Assembly (NCBI GenBank): GCA_963751615.1
Contig: CAVVVG010000005.1
Span: 1-64,000 of the forward strand
Length of the DNA: 64,000 nucleotides
DNA from: Palsa-892 sp963751615
GTDB taxonomy: Bacteria > Pseudomonadota > Alphaproteobacteria > Rhizobiales > Xanthobacteraceae
Reading direction: 5' to 3'
The translations under genes and the position numbers were made by a program. Under the pieces are notes generated by a model. That model was given only the letters and a program-made list of their open reading frames with translations, had not been told where the DNA came from and made no database searches. Of this stretch, positions 49,852 to 59,252 are shown piece by piece; within the stretch, counting starts at the first letter, position 1, and every line of letters begins with the position of its first letter.

Positions 49852-51204
49852 ATGAAACCCGTTACTCGTCGCTACGTATTACAAGGCGCGCTCGTCGCGC
49901 TTTCCGCTACGAAAGTCCGGGGAGCGTTCGCCCAGCTTTCCGCGGACGCCCTCCCGCCGATCATCTTCGCGCATGGCAATGGCGATCACGCTGCACTCTG
50001 GACCACCACGCTGTGGCGCTTCGAGTCGAATAGCTATCCCAGCGATCGCCTTACCGCATTCAATTTCACCGACCCACTCGCACGCTCCGATGACGCGGTG
50101 CCACAGCCCGGCCGCTCATCAACGGAAGACCAACTGCGTGAGCTGACCGCGGTGATCGACGCCGCGCTCACGCGCACAAACGCCACGCGCGTGGCGCTCA
50201 TCAGTAGTTCACGCGGCGGTTACGCGATCCGCAACTTCATCCAGAGCGCAGGCGCACCGAAGGTCAGTCACGCAATCTTCTGCGGCGTTCCTAACCGCGG
50301 CGTGTTCGACTGGGAGGCAAATCCCGGCAGCGAGTTCAACGGCCGCGCACCGTTCCTGAAGCGCCTCAATGCCGGCGAAAGCGACGTCGTACCCTCCACA
50401 GCGTTCCTTACGCTGCGCAGCGACGGCAACGACAAGTATGCCCAACCCGACGGCCGCTTCGCCGGCCGGCCAGGCGTGCCGACGGGCATCACGGCAGAAG
50501 GGCCGACATTGCGCGGCGCGACCAATATCGCTCTCGGCCAACTGGACCACCGCGAGGTCGCATTTCACCCGCGCGCTTTCCGCGAGATGTACAGGTTCGT
50601 TACGGGCCGCGAACCGGGACGTATCAGTATCGTCGCGGATGCACCAATTGCTATCGATGGCCTCGTAACGGGCCTGCCCAACGGTATTCCGACCAACCGT
50701 GTACTCGCAGATGCGACAGTCGAGGTACATCGCGTTGTCCCAGCTACCGGCGAGCGGCAGGGGCAAATCCATCGGCGTGTGACCGAGGCCGACGGCCGTT
50801 GGGGCCCGATGAAGGTCGAGCCCACATGGTTTCTCGAATTCGTCATCGAAGCTGCCGGTCATCCGACGACGCACATCTATCGCTCGCCCTTCCCGCGCTC
50901 GTCCGCAATCGTGCATCTCCGGCCCGGCCGTGCGCTCGGCGCTAACGACGCCGGCGTGGGAACCGTGGTTACCATGTCGCGCCCGCGAGGCTATTTCGGC
51001 ATTCCGCGCGATGTCGTGCTGTTCGACGGCAGGGAGCCAATGGATGTCAAACAAGGGGTGCCCACCGATTCAGTAACGACGTTGCGCCTACCATCGAGCG
51101 AGATCGGCCGACCAATCATCGCGGTGTTTAACGAGGAGCGCATCGTATGCCGCGGTTTCCCCGCAACAGAAAACCACATCACGATCGCGGAGCTGACGTA
51201 TTGA
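49852..51204 (+). CDS. TAT-exported lipase/PHB depolymerase-like alpha/beta hydrolase
   Basis: Exported hydrolase of about 450 residues. A twin-arginine signal (VTRRYVLQGALVALSATKVR) is followed by IIFAHGNGDHAALWTTTLWR, the oxyanion region, and a nucleophile elbow VALISSSRGGYAIRN with serine in SxSxGG rather than the common GxSxG. Further: IFCGVPNRGVFDWEANPGSE, LGQLDHREVAFHPRAFREMY with the likely catalytic histidine. The C-terminal 180 residues form beta-rich domains. This arrangement resembles secreted lipases and PHA depolymerases of the PhaZ7 type. Start uncertain: ATGs at 49837 and 49852 and a TTG at 49810 are in frame. Confidence 0.8.
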   Translation: MKPVTRRYVLQGALVALSATKVRGAFAQLSADALPPIIFAHGNGDHAALWTTTLWRFESNSYPSDRLTAFNFTDPLARSDDAVPQPGRSSTEDQLRELTAVIDAALTRTNATRVALISSSRGGYAIRNFIQSAGAPKVSHAIFCGVPNRGVFDWEANPGSEFNGRAPFLKRLNAGESDVVPSTAFLTLRSDGNDKYAQPDGRFAGRPGVPTGITAEGPTLRGATNIALGQLDHREVAFHPRAFREMYRFVTGREPGRISIVADAPIAIDGLVTGLPNGIPTNRVLADATVEVHRVVPATGERQGQIHRRVTEADGRWGPMKVEPTWFLEFVIEAAGHPTTHIYRSPFPRSSAIVHLRPGRALGANDAGVGTVVTMSRPRGYFGIPRDVVLFDGREPMDVKQGVPTDSVTTLRLPSSEIGRPIIAVFNEERIVCRGFPATENHITIAELTY

Positions 51205-51240
51205 ACAGGTGTATGTTGGCACCGAAGCGATGTGCCGCCG

Positions 51241-51338
51241 CGTCTTCTAACGTCACAAAGCAGACGTAGATGAGCTGCCGATCAATGTCTGCTCTCGGGG
51301 GTAAAGCGGACGTCATGGTTAGAGAGGGTATGTGCTTG
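51241..51338 (+). repeat. Repeat copy 42 (P1-P2)
   Basis: Decayed P1 and a P2 with loop CTCGGGGGT, ending at the G-rich tract. Confidence 0.85.
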
Positions 51339-51420
51339 AAAAGGGAGGGGGGGAGAGGGGGGGAGGGGGGGTGGGGTGGGGGGTGGGGGGGGGTGGGGAG
51401 GAAGATGGGGGGGGAAGTGG
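51339..51420 (+). repeat. G-rich low-complexity tract
   Basis: About 80 bases almost purely G with scattered A and T: runs of 4 to 9 G separated by single bases. It falls between a repeat and the 5' broken end of a COG2984 pseudogene. It could fold into several G-quadruplexes, or it could be an assembly or sequencing artefact. Confidence 0.8.
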
Positions 51421-51448
51421 TGCGAGAATGGTAGAGAAAAGCGCTAGG

Positions 51449-52205
51449 GAACTGGTTGGATGAGGGTGCACGTGTATCGAGTATGATGGGCGGAGGACGC
51501 AGAGCGCTATAGGAGATGCGGCGAGCTCGTGGCTAAGGTGATGTATTGTCACGTGGGATGCACCAGTCCTGCGGCAAAGCAGGCAAGTGCATCCCGATAG
51601 TGTTCGCTGCGCAGATGGACCCGGTTGGCGCGGCGTGGTAGAGAGCCTAGCGCGCCGGCGGCAATATACGGTGTCGATACAGCAGACGGATACTGCCAGC
51701 AAGCGTCTCGAGCTTTGCGCGAGGTGTCGACATCTTGGCCGGTTGGCGATCATGGGCAATGCCGACGCTCCCGGTGCGTTTGGAGATGCGGGAGATTACA
51801 GGTATCGGCGCGCCCCGGCTCGAAGTCACAAGCGCGAGATCCAGAGCGCGGAGGAATCGAGCCCGACATAGAGGCGCTAAGAATGGTGCGGATGCATTAC
51901 GTCGCGAAAGACCCGCTCGTATTCAACATCGGATCCAAATCAACACCATGGCGCTAGGCGCGCAACTGCCGACGATTACGGGAGCCGGGAGTACGTCGAA
52001 GCGGGAGCGCTGATGTCCTATGGACCGGACTTCGGACCTGTTCCGGCGCGCCGCCGATTATGTGGACAAATACGAGGGGCGAAGCCGGGCGACATCCGGT
52101 GGAGCAGCCGACCAAATTCGATCTCGTCATCATCTCAAGACCGCGAAAGGATAAGCTCACGTGCCGCCGACGCTTCTCGCCCGCGTCGACGAGGTGATCG
52201 AATAG
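51449..52205 (+). pseudogene. COG2984 binding-protein pseudogene, multiply disrupted
   Basis: Fragments of the family in all three frames: a GxxEG-VSIEY-like start near 51455, ELVAKV...TWDAP near 51525, IPIVFAAQMDPVGAAW with an in-frame stop near 51595-51640, RAGGNI, ASKRLEL, LAIMGNADAP near 51750, EYVEAGALMSYGPDF near 51995, GAKPGDI and finally ARVDEVIE and a stop at 52205. The signal peptide and first lobe are missing, replaced by the G-rich tract. The downstream repeat begins 22 bases after the stop, as in class A intact copies. Confidence 0.85.
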
Positions 52206-52227
52206 AGGTGCCGTTCGCTGCGGTGCA

Positions 52228-52470
52228 TGAGTCTGCTGTTGGCACAAAGCGCACATGCGAGGCCACCGATCAATGTCCGCTTTCGGGGGTAAAGCAGACA
52301 TACCGACCCATCGCATTTCCGGGTGAATCTTTTTGCTGAACAGCCCGGCGTATGGATTTGAAATGACTACGAATTCTGGGGCGGATCCTATTACCGTGAA
52401 GTAGTGCGCGTGGAGTAAGAGCAGACATTATAATAAGAGAACGTCATGTCCGCTTATGACCTGATACGGT
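52228..52470 (+). repeat. Composite repeat, copy 43 (P1-P2-B-P3)
   Basis: P1 (left part ATGAGTCTGCT), P2, the TTTCCGGGTGAAT-type B module, GAGTAAGAGCAGACATT and a decayed P3. Fills the gap to the next gene. Confidence 0.88.
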
Positions 52471-52596
52471 ATAGCTCTAGCCAGATATTCGCGGGCTGAA
52501 AGATAGAACCCACGAGAGTCCAAGAAGTATCGGGCGCGCCGGTGCTATTTTCACTAATTTAATAAGAATGTGATGCTGTCAGCCAAGGAGTTGCTG

Positions 52597-53080
52597 ATGG
52601 ACGAGCAGGCGCGTTCACTCGACAAGACGGCCATCGCGTGCGGCCTCGTCGCGCTCGCAATGGGCCTCTTTATTGTTCTATCCGCGTTCGGAATTATTCC
52701 TAGCCGTGGGAGCACCGACGGCGAACGCTGGATCGGCGTCATTGCGGGAATGGCATTCGCTTTTGGCGGACTTGCCGTGGTCATTCAAACTTGCGCAAAA
52801 GCAACGCCGGGCGGTGACCTGCCTTCTACCGCGCCGATCTGGTCCGCGCGACACTTCATCTGCTGTCGTTGGCCGTCATTGTGTCGTTGGGGTTAATCGG
52901 AACTGGGTCGCCTTCGGTCCGGGTGAGCGCGAATTTAGCAGCTCGATTCCTTTCCTGCCGCCTTGGCTCAACGAACCGATTGGCCGCACCTTTTTTGGCG
53001 TCGGCGCTATCCTCATATGGATCATCCTGATCGTGATGGCAGTGGTAAGCGCACGCCGGTTGCTCGGCCGCAAAGAATAA
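52597..53080 (+). pseudogene. Small membrane protein (two frameshifts)
   Basis: Starts MDEQARSLDKTAIACGLVAL after AAGGAGTTGCTG. The first frame gives two membrane helices (GLVALAMGLFIVLSAFGIIP, IAGMAFAFGGLAVVIQT). A one-base loss near 52835-52845 moves the third helix to another frame (RATLHLLSLAVIVSLGLIGT), and a second near 52905 moves the end (WVAFGPGEREFSSSIPFLPP, then FFGVGAILIWIILIVMAVVS, RRLLGRKE). Read together these form a coherent four-helix protein of about 160 residues with a conserved WVAFGPGERxF loop. Unknown function. Confidence 0.75.
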
Positions 53081-53126
53081 TTATGAGTTTGCCTCATCGC
53101 TGAAAATAAAACGGTGCGCCACCGCA

Positions 53127-53245
53127 ATGTCGCCTATTGGCACGAAGCGTACATGCGAGTTTTACCGATCAATGTCTGCTCTCGGGGGTAAAGCGGACGT
53201 CATGATTAGAGAGGGTCATGTCCGCTTTTGACCCAAAGCCGACGT
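53127..53245 (+). repeat. Three-hairpin repeat, copy 44 (complete)
   Basis: P1, P2 (loop CTCGGGGGT) and P3 with right arm AAAGCCGACGT. Confidence 0.9.
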
Positions 53246-53353
53246 CGGCGAAAACACAAATTGGCCTGAATAGATTACCCCCAATGACGGAGCGATTTGC
53301 ATAGTATAGATTAGTATCTACAAAAACTACAAAACCGGCCTAGGGAGGAAACC

Positions 53354-54532
53354 ATGCGGAAAATATTAGGAGTGACTGCGTTGGCCACGGCGATCGGCAT
53401 GGCTACCAGCGCCCAGGCGCAGATCATCATTAGCGGCAACGACGAAAAGTCCAGCTTCAATGACGCCGGGAAACTAGTCGTTGGCCCGCCCGGAAAGGAC
53501 ACAGTGTCGATCATCGACATCGGCAACCGCGCTAACCCGCGTATCCTCGCGACGCTGCCGTTGAGTAACTCCATCGTCGGTCCGCCGACAAATCTCGCCG
53601 TCACGCCCGATCAGAATTTGGCGATCGTCGTCAGCTCGGTCGACGCCGTGCAGGATGGCGACAAATGGAAAATCGCACCAGACGATAAGGTCTTTATCAT
53701 CGACCTGACGGCGAAACCGCCCAAGCTCATCGACACGCTGCACGCCGGGAAACAGTCATCGGGCATGGCTATCAACCGTGCCGGAACATTGGCGCTCATC
53801 GCCAACCGAGCCGACAACACGGTAAGTGTTCTGACGATATCCGGCAAGGAGGTAAAGGTCGTGGGCACGGTCGCGCTTGCGCCCGAAGGTACGCCGAACC
53901 AGCAGGCCTCGGCGGTGGCGATCGCGCCAGACGGAAAACGTGCGCTAGTCGTCAAGGCGCTTGCGAACAAGGTTGCGCTGCTCGACATCGACGGCACGAC
54001 GGTTACCTATAAGGGCTACGACATGACCACCGGCGTCTTCCCGTACAACGTGCAGATTACGCCCGACGGCAAGCTCGGCCTCGTCAACAACAACGGCGCT
54101 GGTGGCGAAGCTGACGGTCAGGTGGACACGGTGGCCGTTATCGACATGGAGATGAATCCGCCGCGCGTCGTGGATCACGTCGTGGTGGGCGACAGTCCAG
54201 AAGGCCTAGCGATGAGCCCCGTGGGCGGCTATGTCGTTTCGATCATCCTAAACGGCGCGGGCAACGTTTCCAAGACCGCCTTCTTTCACAACGATCACTC
54301 CTATCTCTCGCTCTTGAAGATCGACGGAAAGAAGGTGCGCAAAGTGTCCGAAACCGCGCTCGGTGGGTTGACTGAAGGTGTGGCGTTTAGTCCTGATGGC
54401 GGTTATCTTTACGTCGGCAATTTCCTCGACAGCGACATCACCATCCTGCGCCTTCAGGACGACAAGCTGATGCCAGTGGGCTCGCTCAAGCTCCAAGGCC
54501 ACCCCGCCTCGATGAGGGGCAGCACGCCATGA
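53354..54532 (+). CDS. Secreted YncE/YVTN-type beta-propeller protein
   Basis: 392-residue periplasmic protein, signal MRKILGVTALATAIGMATSA cleaved after AQAQ. The mature protein is a seven-bladed beta-propeller with repeating blades of the form VxxIDI..., xxLAVTPDQNLAIVVSSVDA, GMAINRAGTLALIANRADNT, AVAIAPDGKRALVVKALANK, VQITPDGKLGLVNNNGAGGE, GVAFSPDGGYLYVGNFLDSD. Such proteins bind DNA, cofactors or surfaces, or lack known roles. GGGAGG precedes the start. Single gene. Confidence 0.87.
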   Translation: MRKILGVTALATAIGMATSAQAQIIISGNDEKSSFNDAGKLVVGPPGKDTVSIIDIGNRANPRILATLPLSNSIVGPPTNLAVTPDQNLAIVVSSVDAVQDGDKWKIAPDDKVFIIDLTAKPPKLIDTLHAGKQSSGMAINRAGTLALIANRADNTVSVLTISGKEVKVVGTVALAPEGTPNQQASAVAIAPDGKRALVVKALANKVALLDIDGTTVTYKGYDMTTGVFPYNVQITPDGKLGLVNNNGAGGEADGQVDTVAVIDMEMNPPRVVDHVVVGDSPEGLAMSPVGGYVVSIILNGAGNVSKTAFFHNDHSYLSLLKIDGKKVRKVSETALGGLTEGVAFSPDGGYLYVGNFLDSDITILRLQDDKLMPVGSLKLQGHPASMRGSTP

Positions 54533-54622
54533 GTGTCTAGTTCAACGCTGAGTCGGAACAATCTCGCATGTGAAAATCGCGCCTCCCCCGTCAAGCTGGG
54601 AGACACGCGTGCCAATGGTACG

Positions 54623-54742
54623 ATGTCCTCTCTAGGCACAAAGTGGACATGGCAGAGCCACCGACCAATGTCTGCTTTCGGGATAAGAGCAGGCATTATA
54701 ATGAGAGGGCGTCAAGTCCGCTGCTGACCCAAAGCGGATATT
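54623..54742 (+). repeat. Three-hairpin repeat, copy 45 (complete)
   Basis: P1 (ATGTCCTCTCTAGGCAC left part), P2 and P3. Confidence 0.88.
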
Positions 54743-54769
54743 CGTATCAATTGCCTGCCAAAGACAAAC

Positions 54770-55546
54770 ATGAAGAACAGATCAATTATTTCCGTTGGTT
54801 TTGGTCTATGCATAGCGGGAATTCTATTTTGCGCGACTGCATCCGCGACTGAAATAAAAGTGATGATCTCCGGCGGATTTTCTGCGGCCTATCGCGAGCT
54901 GATTCCAAAATTTGAACAAGCGACGGGCAACAAGATTGTGACAGCTTACGGACCGTCGATGGGAACGACGATAAATGCTATTCCGATCCGGCTCGCGCGC
55001 GGCGAGCCCGTCGATGTCATCATCATGGTCGGCTATGCGCTTGCTGAGCTCACCAAACAAGGAAAGGTTGTTTCCGACAGCCGCGTCGATCTCGCGCAAT
55101 CCAAGATCGCGATCGCTGTGAGAGCGGGCGCACCAAAGCCCGACATCGGCTCCGTCAGCGCATTCAAGACTGCGCTCATCAAGGCGAAATCCATTGCCTA
55201 TTCGGACAGCGCCAGCGGCGTCTATATTTCGACCGAAATGCTGCAGCGTCTTGGCATCGCGGATCAAGTGAAAGACAAAGCCAGGATGATACCAGCCGAG
55301 CCAGTCGGTGCCGTGGTCGCTCGCGGTGAGGCTGAGATCGGCTTCCAACAGCTCAGCGAGCTGCTTCCGGTAACGGGAATCGATATAGTCGGGCTGGTGC
55401 CGGCCGAACTTCAGAAAATCACTGTGTTCTCGGCGGGCGTTGCAAAAAACGCGCAGGAACCGACCGCGGCCAAGGCGCTCATTCAATTTCTTTCGTCGCC
55501 GGCTGCAGCTCCCGCAATCATCAAAAGCGGAATGGAGCCGGCTTAG
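54770..55546 (+). CDS. ModA-like solute-binding protein
   Basis: 258-residue periplasmic binding protein with signal SVGFGLCIAGILFCATASAT. It fits the molybdate-binding (ModA, SBP_bac_11) fold: IKVMISGGFSAAYRELIPKF, YGPSMGTTINAIPIRLARGE, PVDVIIMVGYALAELTKQGK, IAYSDSASGVYISTEMLQRL, EIGFQQLSELLPVTGIDIVG. There is no ModB/ModC neighbour, so it is an orphan receptor; in orphan relatives the ligand is often an organic anion rather than molybdate. Confidence 0.85.
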   Translation: MKNRSIISVGFGLCIAGILFCATASATEIKVMISGGFSAAYRELIPKFEQATGNKIVTAYGPSMGTTINAIPIRLARGEPVDVIIMVGYALAELTKQGKVVSDSRVDLAQSKIAIAVRAGAPKPDIGSVSAFKTALIKAKSIAYSDSASGVYISTEMLQRLGIADQVKDKARMIPAEPVGAVVARGEAEIGFQQLSELLPVTGIDIVGLVPAELQKITVFSAGVAKNAQEPTAAKALIQFLSSPAAAPAIIKSGMEPA

Positions 55547-55582
55547 CTCCGACCAATTTCGATTTATGAGTACACGCCCTAG

Positions 55583-55804
55583 TCACGGGTAATGCGTGAA
55601 ATCGCCCGGCTTTAGTTTCAGAGCTTTGAGGACAGCCGCAGGGAGCGGCCCCAATACTTCAGCTTTTTCATTGGGGGCCATTAGTGCTTCGACTGCGGCC
55701 TTTGCTTTTGCGGGGTCTTCTTCGGCTACAACGTAAACGACCTTAACGGACGGCCCGCCTCTTAGCGGCTCAGTGGTTACAAGAACAACCTGACCGTTTG
55801 TCAT
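55583..55804 (-). CDS. Small hypothetical protein
   Basis: 73-residue protein, MTNGQVVLVTTEPLRGGPSV, then KVVYVVAEEDPAKAKAAVEA, and ending LKALKLKPGDFTHYP. The alternating strand-helix pattern suggests a small alpha/beta domain. The sequence directly upstream of its ATG is a fragment of the transglutaminase-like gene, so its native leader and ribosome-binding site seem to have been replaced; expression is doubtful. Confidence 0.6.
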   Translation of the reverse strand: MTNGQVVLVTTEPLRGGPSVKVVYVVAEEDPAKAKAAVEALMAPNEKAEVLGPLPAAVLKALKLKPGDFTHYP

Positions 55805-55805
55805 G

Positions 55806-55847
55806 GTTCGAGGTCTATCTCTCCAACACTTGGTACACTTTCGATTT
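55806..55847 (+). pseudogene. Displaced fragment of the transglutaminase-like gene
   Basis: About 41 bases identical except one to 29156-29196 of the intact gene (coding WFEVYLSNTWYTFD). It abuts a truncated repeat on its right and the small hypothetical gene on its left. Confidence 0.85.
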
Positions 55848-55904
55848 TAGCTTTCGGGGTAAGAGCAGAAATCATAATGAGAGAGCGTCATGTCCGCTTT
55901 TGAC
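55848..55904 (+). repeat. Repeat copy 46 (right half of P2, left half of P3)
   Basis: TTTCGGGGTAAGAGCAGAAATCATAATGAGAGAGCGTC-type segment (read in parts) and the left arm of P3, then unrelated sequence. Confidence 0.82.
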
Positions 55905-55962
55905 GCGCCGCTCTCCGCAACTCCTGCACTCACAGATGTGAATGCCGGACGAAGGCTCGATC

Positions 55963-56478
55963 TCACGGCGCCGGCCGCAGTTCCATATTCGAAAGACCCA
56001 AGGAAGCGTTGACGCCAGTCGTGCCCTCGACAGACCACGGCTGCAAAGCCACCGAATTTGCCGAGCCACCAAGTAGAAAATTCGCCCCTACACCAAGAAC
56101 TACTCCGATATTGCCGCTTGCGCCCACGTAGGTTCCTGAGAGGCTTCCAGGCATCATGTTTTTGGTCGGCGCGTACACCCCCCACGTCAGAGCGCCATCG
56201 GCGGTGAATCCGAGATCGACACCTAAGATGGCCATGTTGCCGACGTACGCCTCAACCGGACCAGGCCCATCTGGGGTGAACAGGCAATCTATCTTTTGAA
56301 ATCCGACGATGACAAGGCCGACGGATGGGCCAATCCTGCAGTTGAGAACGCCCACTTTCGTACCTGGTCCCCCGCCTATGACAGGTGGAGGCCCATATCG
56401 CGACGGAAGATCGCCCGCGAGCGCACTCGCTGATGCAAGAGTCATCACAGCAAAAGCAATAAACACGTTACACTTCAT
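55963..56478 (-). CDS. DUF992 secreted protein
   Basis: 171-residue exported protein matching DUF992. Signal MKCNVFIAFAVMTLASASAL cleaved after ALAG. Family blocks: KVGVLNCRIGPSVGLVIVGF, KIDCLFTPDGPGPVEAYVGN, AILGVDLGFTADGALTWGVY, APTKNMMPGSLSGTYVGASG, GVGANFLLGGSANSVALQPW, VEGTTGVNASLGLSNMEL. Two cysteines (LNCR, IDCL) probably pair. Common in Hyphomicrobiales; function unknown. Confidence 0.9.
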   Translation of the reverse strand: MKCNVFIAFAVMTLASASALAGDLPSRYGPPPVIGGGPGTKVGVLNCRIGPSVGLVIVGFQKIDCLFTPDGPGPVEAYVGNMAILGVDLGFTADGALTWGVYAPTKNMMPGSLSGTYVGASGNIGVVLGVGANFLLGGSANSVALQPWSVEGTTGVNASLGLSNMELRPAP

Positions 56479-56511
56479 GGTGTCGCTCCCAACTCTCGAA
56501 ATACTCTAGGC

Positions 56512-56570
56512 TAGGTAAAGCGGACAGCAAAATAAGAGAGTGTCACGTCCGCTTTTGACCCATAGCCGAC
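56512..56570 (+). repeat. Repeat copy 47 (half P2 plus P3)
   Basis: TAGGTAAAGCGGACAGCA, spacer and a P3 with right arm ATAGCCGACAG. The 170 bases before the arylsulfatase contain a poly-T tract (56698-56703) but no gene. Confidence 0.82.
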
Positions 56571-56740
56571 AGCCCTGGGGTATTCCCCTATTATTTTAGC
56601 TCAGCAATTAAGGCATCCCGATCTTGTCTAATCCGCACGTTTGCTTGAAAATGCCGTCGGCGTAATACTACCGTTCTCGCACCAAAGTGCGCAAGCTTTT
56701 TTTTTACTAACGATAGCATACGCAATGGGAGCCTTTTGTC

Positions 56741-59193
56741 ATGAAAACCAGTCGCTTCCTTATTTCGGTAGCCGGTGTTCTAGCCCTTAGTTGTGTTTCG
56801 ACATTAGCTCAGCAGATCACAGGTGTCCCAGGTTCGCCCGAAGCCACCACCACAATCACCGGAAAACAACTGCCGCCCCCCGATCCGAAATTCGGCGGGG
56901 TGATCAAGGAGAAGGCTTCAGAGTCGAAGGCGTGGTGGGCTCCGCGCGTCGTGCCGCCAAAGGGCGCGCCGAACGTGCTGCTCATAATGACGGATGACCA
57001 GGGTTTCGGTGCACCAAGCACCTTTGGCGGCATCATACCCACTCCTACTATGGATCGTATCGCAAGGGCAGGGACTGCGCTACACGAATTTCCACTCCAC
57101 GTCGCTGTGCTCACCGACGCGGGCGGCGATTATCACGGGACGTAACCATCATTCGGTGGGCTTCGGGGTGGTAGGCGAAATAGCAACGGGGTTCCCGGGT
57201 TACGATTCAATAATCCCGATCGATAAAGGCACCATCGGTACAATTCTGAAGGAGAATGGATACGCAACCGCGTGGTTCGGCAAGGACCACAACACGCCCT
57301 CCTATCAGTCGAGCCAAGCCGGGCCATTCGAGCAATGGCCGAACGGAATGGGTTTTGATTATTTCTACGGCTTTGTCGGCGGCGACGCCAGTCAGTGGCA
57401 ACCAAACCTGTTCCGCAATACGACGGCTATCTATCCGTTCCAAGGCGATCCCGGCTGGAACCTAGAGACGGCGATGGCCGACGAGGCCATCCAGTACATG
57501 AAACAGCTCAAGGAGATCGCGCCCGACAAACCGTTGGTTTGTCTATTACGTACCGGGCGCCACCCATGCGCCTCATCATCCCACGCCGGAGTGGATCGAG
57601 AAGATCAGCGCTATGCATCTCTTCGATGGCGGCTGGAACAAATTACGCGAGACCATCTTCGCCAACCAAAAGCGCTTGGGCATCATGCCCGAAAACGCCA
57701 AGCTGACGCCGTGGCCGCAGGGGGAGAAGGGACTGCCGGAATGGGACTCTCTCGATTTGGAGGCGAAGAAGCTCTTCATCAAGCAAGCGGATGTTTATGG
57801 GGCTTACCTCGCCTACGCCGACCATGAGATCGGTCGCGTCATCCAGGCCGTGGAAGACTTGGGCGAGCTCAACAACACCTTGATCATCTACATCGGCGGC
57901 GACAATGGCGCGAGTGCCGAAGGCATGCTCAACGGCACACCGAACGAGTTCACCACCTTCAATGGCATTGCTGTGCCAGTCAAAGACCAGTTTCTCTGGT
58001 ATGAGTTCTGGGGATCGGAACGAACTTTTCCGCACTACGCGGCAGAATGGGCGTGGGCGATGGACACCCCGTTCAAGTGGGTGAAGCAGGTGGCGTCGCA
58101 CTTCGGCGGGACGGCTCAGGGCATGGCGATTTCCTGGCCCGGCCACATCAAAGACGTGGGCGGCATCCGCCGCCAGTTCCATCATGTCATCGATATCGTG
58201 CCGACCATCCTCGAAGCGACCGGCATCCCGGCGCCCGATATGATCGATGGCATCAAGCAGATCCCCATCGAAGGGGTAAGCATGACGTACACATGGGATA
58301 AGGCGAACGCCAACGTCCCGACCCGACACACGACGCAATACTTCGAGATGCTTGGCAATCGCGCCATCTATCACGATGGGTGGGTGGCGGCCACGACGCC
58401 GGTGACTCTCCCGTGGGAGCTGAGCAGCGCCCCGCCTCCGGATGTGATCACTGGGTACAAGTGGGAGCTTTATAACGTTAAAGAGGACCCGACCGAGTAC
58501 AACGACCTGGCCACCAAGATGCCTGAGAAGCTCAAGCAGATGCAGGACCTCTTTTACTCCGAGGCGAAGAAGTACAACGTGCTGCCGCTCGATAACTCGA
58601 CGCTCGCGCGCTGGAATACGCCGCGCCCGAGCCTGACGGCGGGACGAACGGTCTTCACGTATTCGGGCGAACTGACCGGCGTGCCGGCTAGCGCTGCGCC
58701 GGACATCCTGAACAAATCCTACACCATCACTGCCGAAGTCGAGATCCCCGAGGGCGGCGCGGAGGGCATGATCGTCACCGAAGGCGGGCGCTTCGGCGGC
58801 TATGGTCTGTTCCTGAGCAAGGGCGAATTGGGAGTCGGCCGGGGCAAGGTGGTGTTCCTGTATAACCTGCTCGATCTCAAGCGCACGATGTGGGAGGGGC
58901 CTGAGTTGAAAGGCGGCAAGCACACCATCGTCTTTGACTTCAAATCCGACGGCCCAGGTTTGGGCAAAGGAGGGACAGGTGTGCTCTCCGTGGACGGTCA
59001 GGAAGTGGCTAGGAATTCCATGGAACACACCACTCCGATCACGTTCCCGGAGGACGAAACCTTCGACGTCGGCCAGGACACCCGTACCGGGGTCGCGCTG
59101 GTGGAATATCGTTATGATGTTCCGTTCAAGTTCACTGGCAAGATCAACAAGCTGACCTTCAAACTCGAACCGGAGCAAAACGCGAAGCGCTAG
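56741..59193 (+). pseudogene. Exported arylsulfatase (two frameshifts)
   Basis: Sulfatase of the alkaline-phosphatase superfamily, about 815 residues when joined. Frame 1 (56741-57073): signal LISVAGVLALSCVSTLAQQ and the metal motif VLLIMTDDQGFGAPSTFGG. One extra base at 57071-57074 shifts to frame 2, with LRYTNFHSTSLCSPTRAAII, where the cysteine of CSPTR becomes formylglycine, then TGRNHHSVGFG and GYATAWFGKDHNTP. An extra T at 57534-57535 shifts to frame 3 (MHLFDGGWNKLRETIFANQK, IIYIGGDNGASAEGMLNGTP, and on to 59193). Both lesions are single insertions; without them the gene would be intact, so error or recent mutation is likely. Confidence 0.88.
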
Positions 59194-59252
59194 CAACTTC
59201 CAGCCATTGCCAATAGGGCCGCTAGCGCGAAAGACTGAGTGAGATCGGGGCA

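Noticed and set aside
51340..51420. G-rich tract as a telomere-like or phase-variation repeat
   Set aside because: There is no regular repeat unit and no intact gene whose expression it could switch.
54770..55546. A molybdate transport operon
   Set aside because: Only a ModA-like receptor is present; no ModB or ModC gene is adjacent, so molybdate specificity cannot be claimed.
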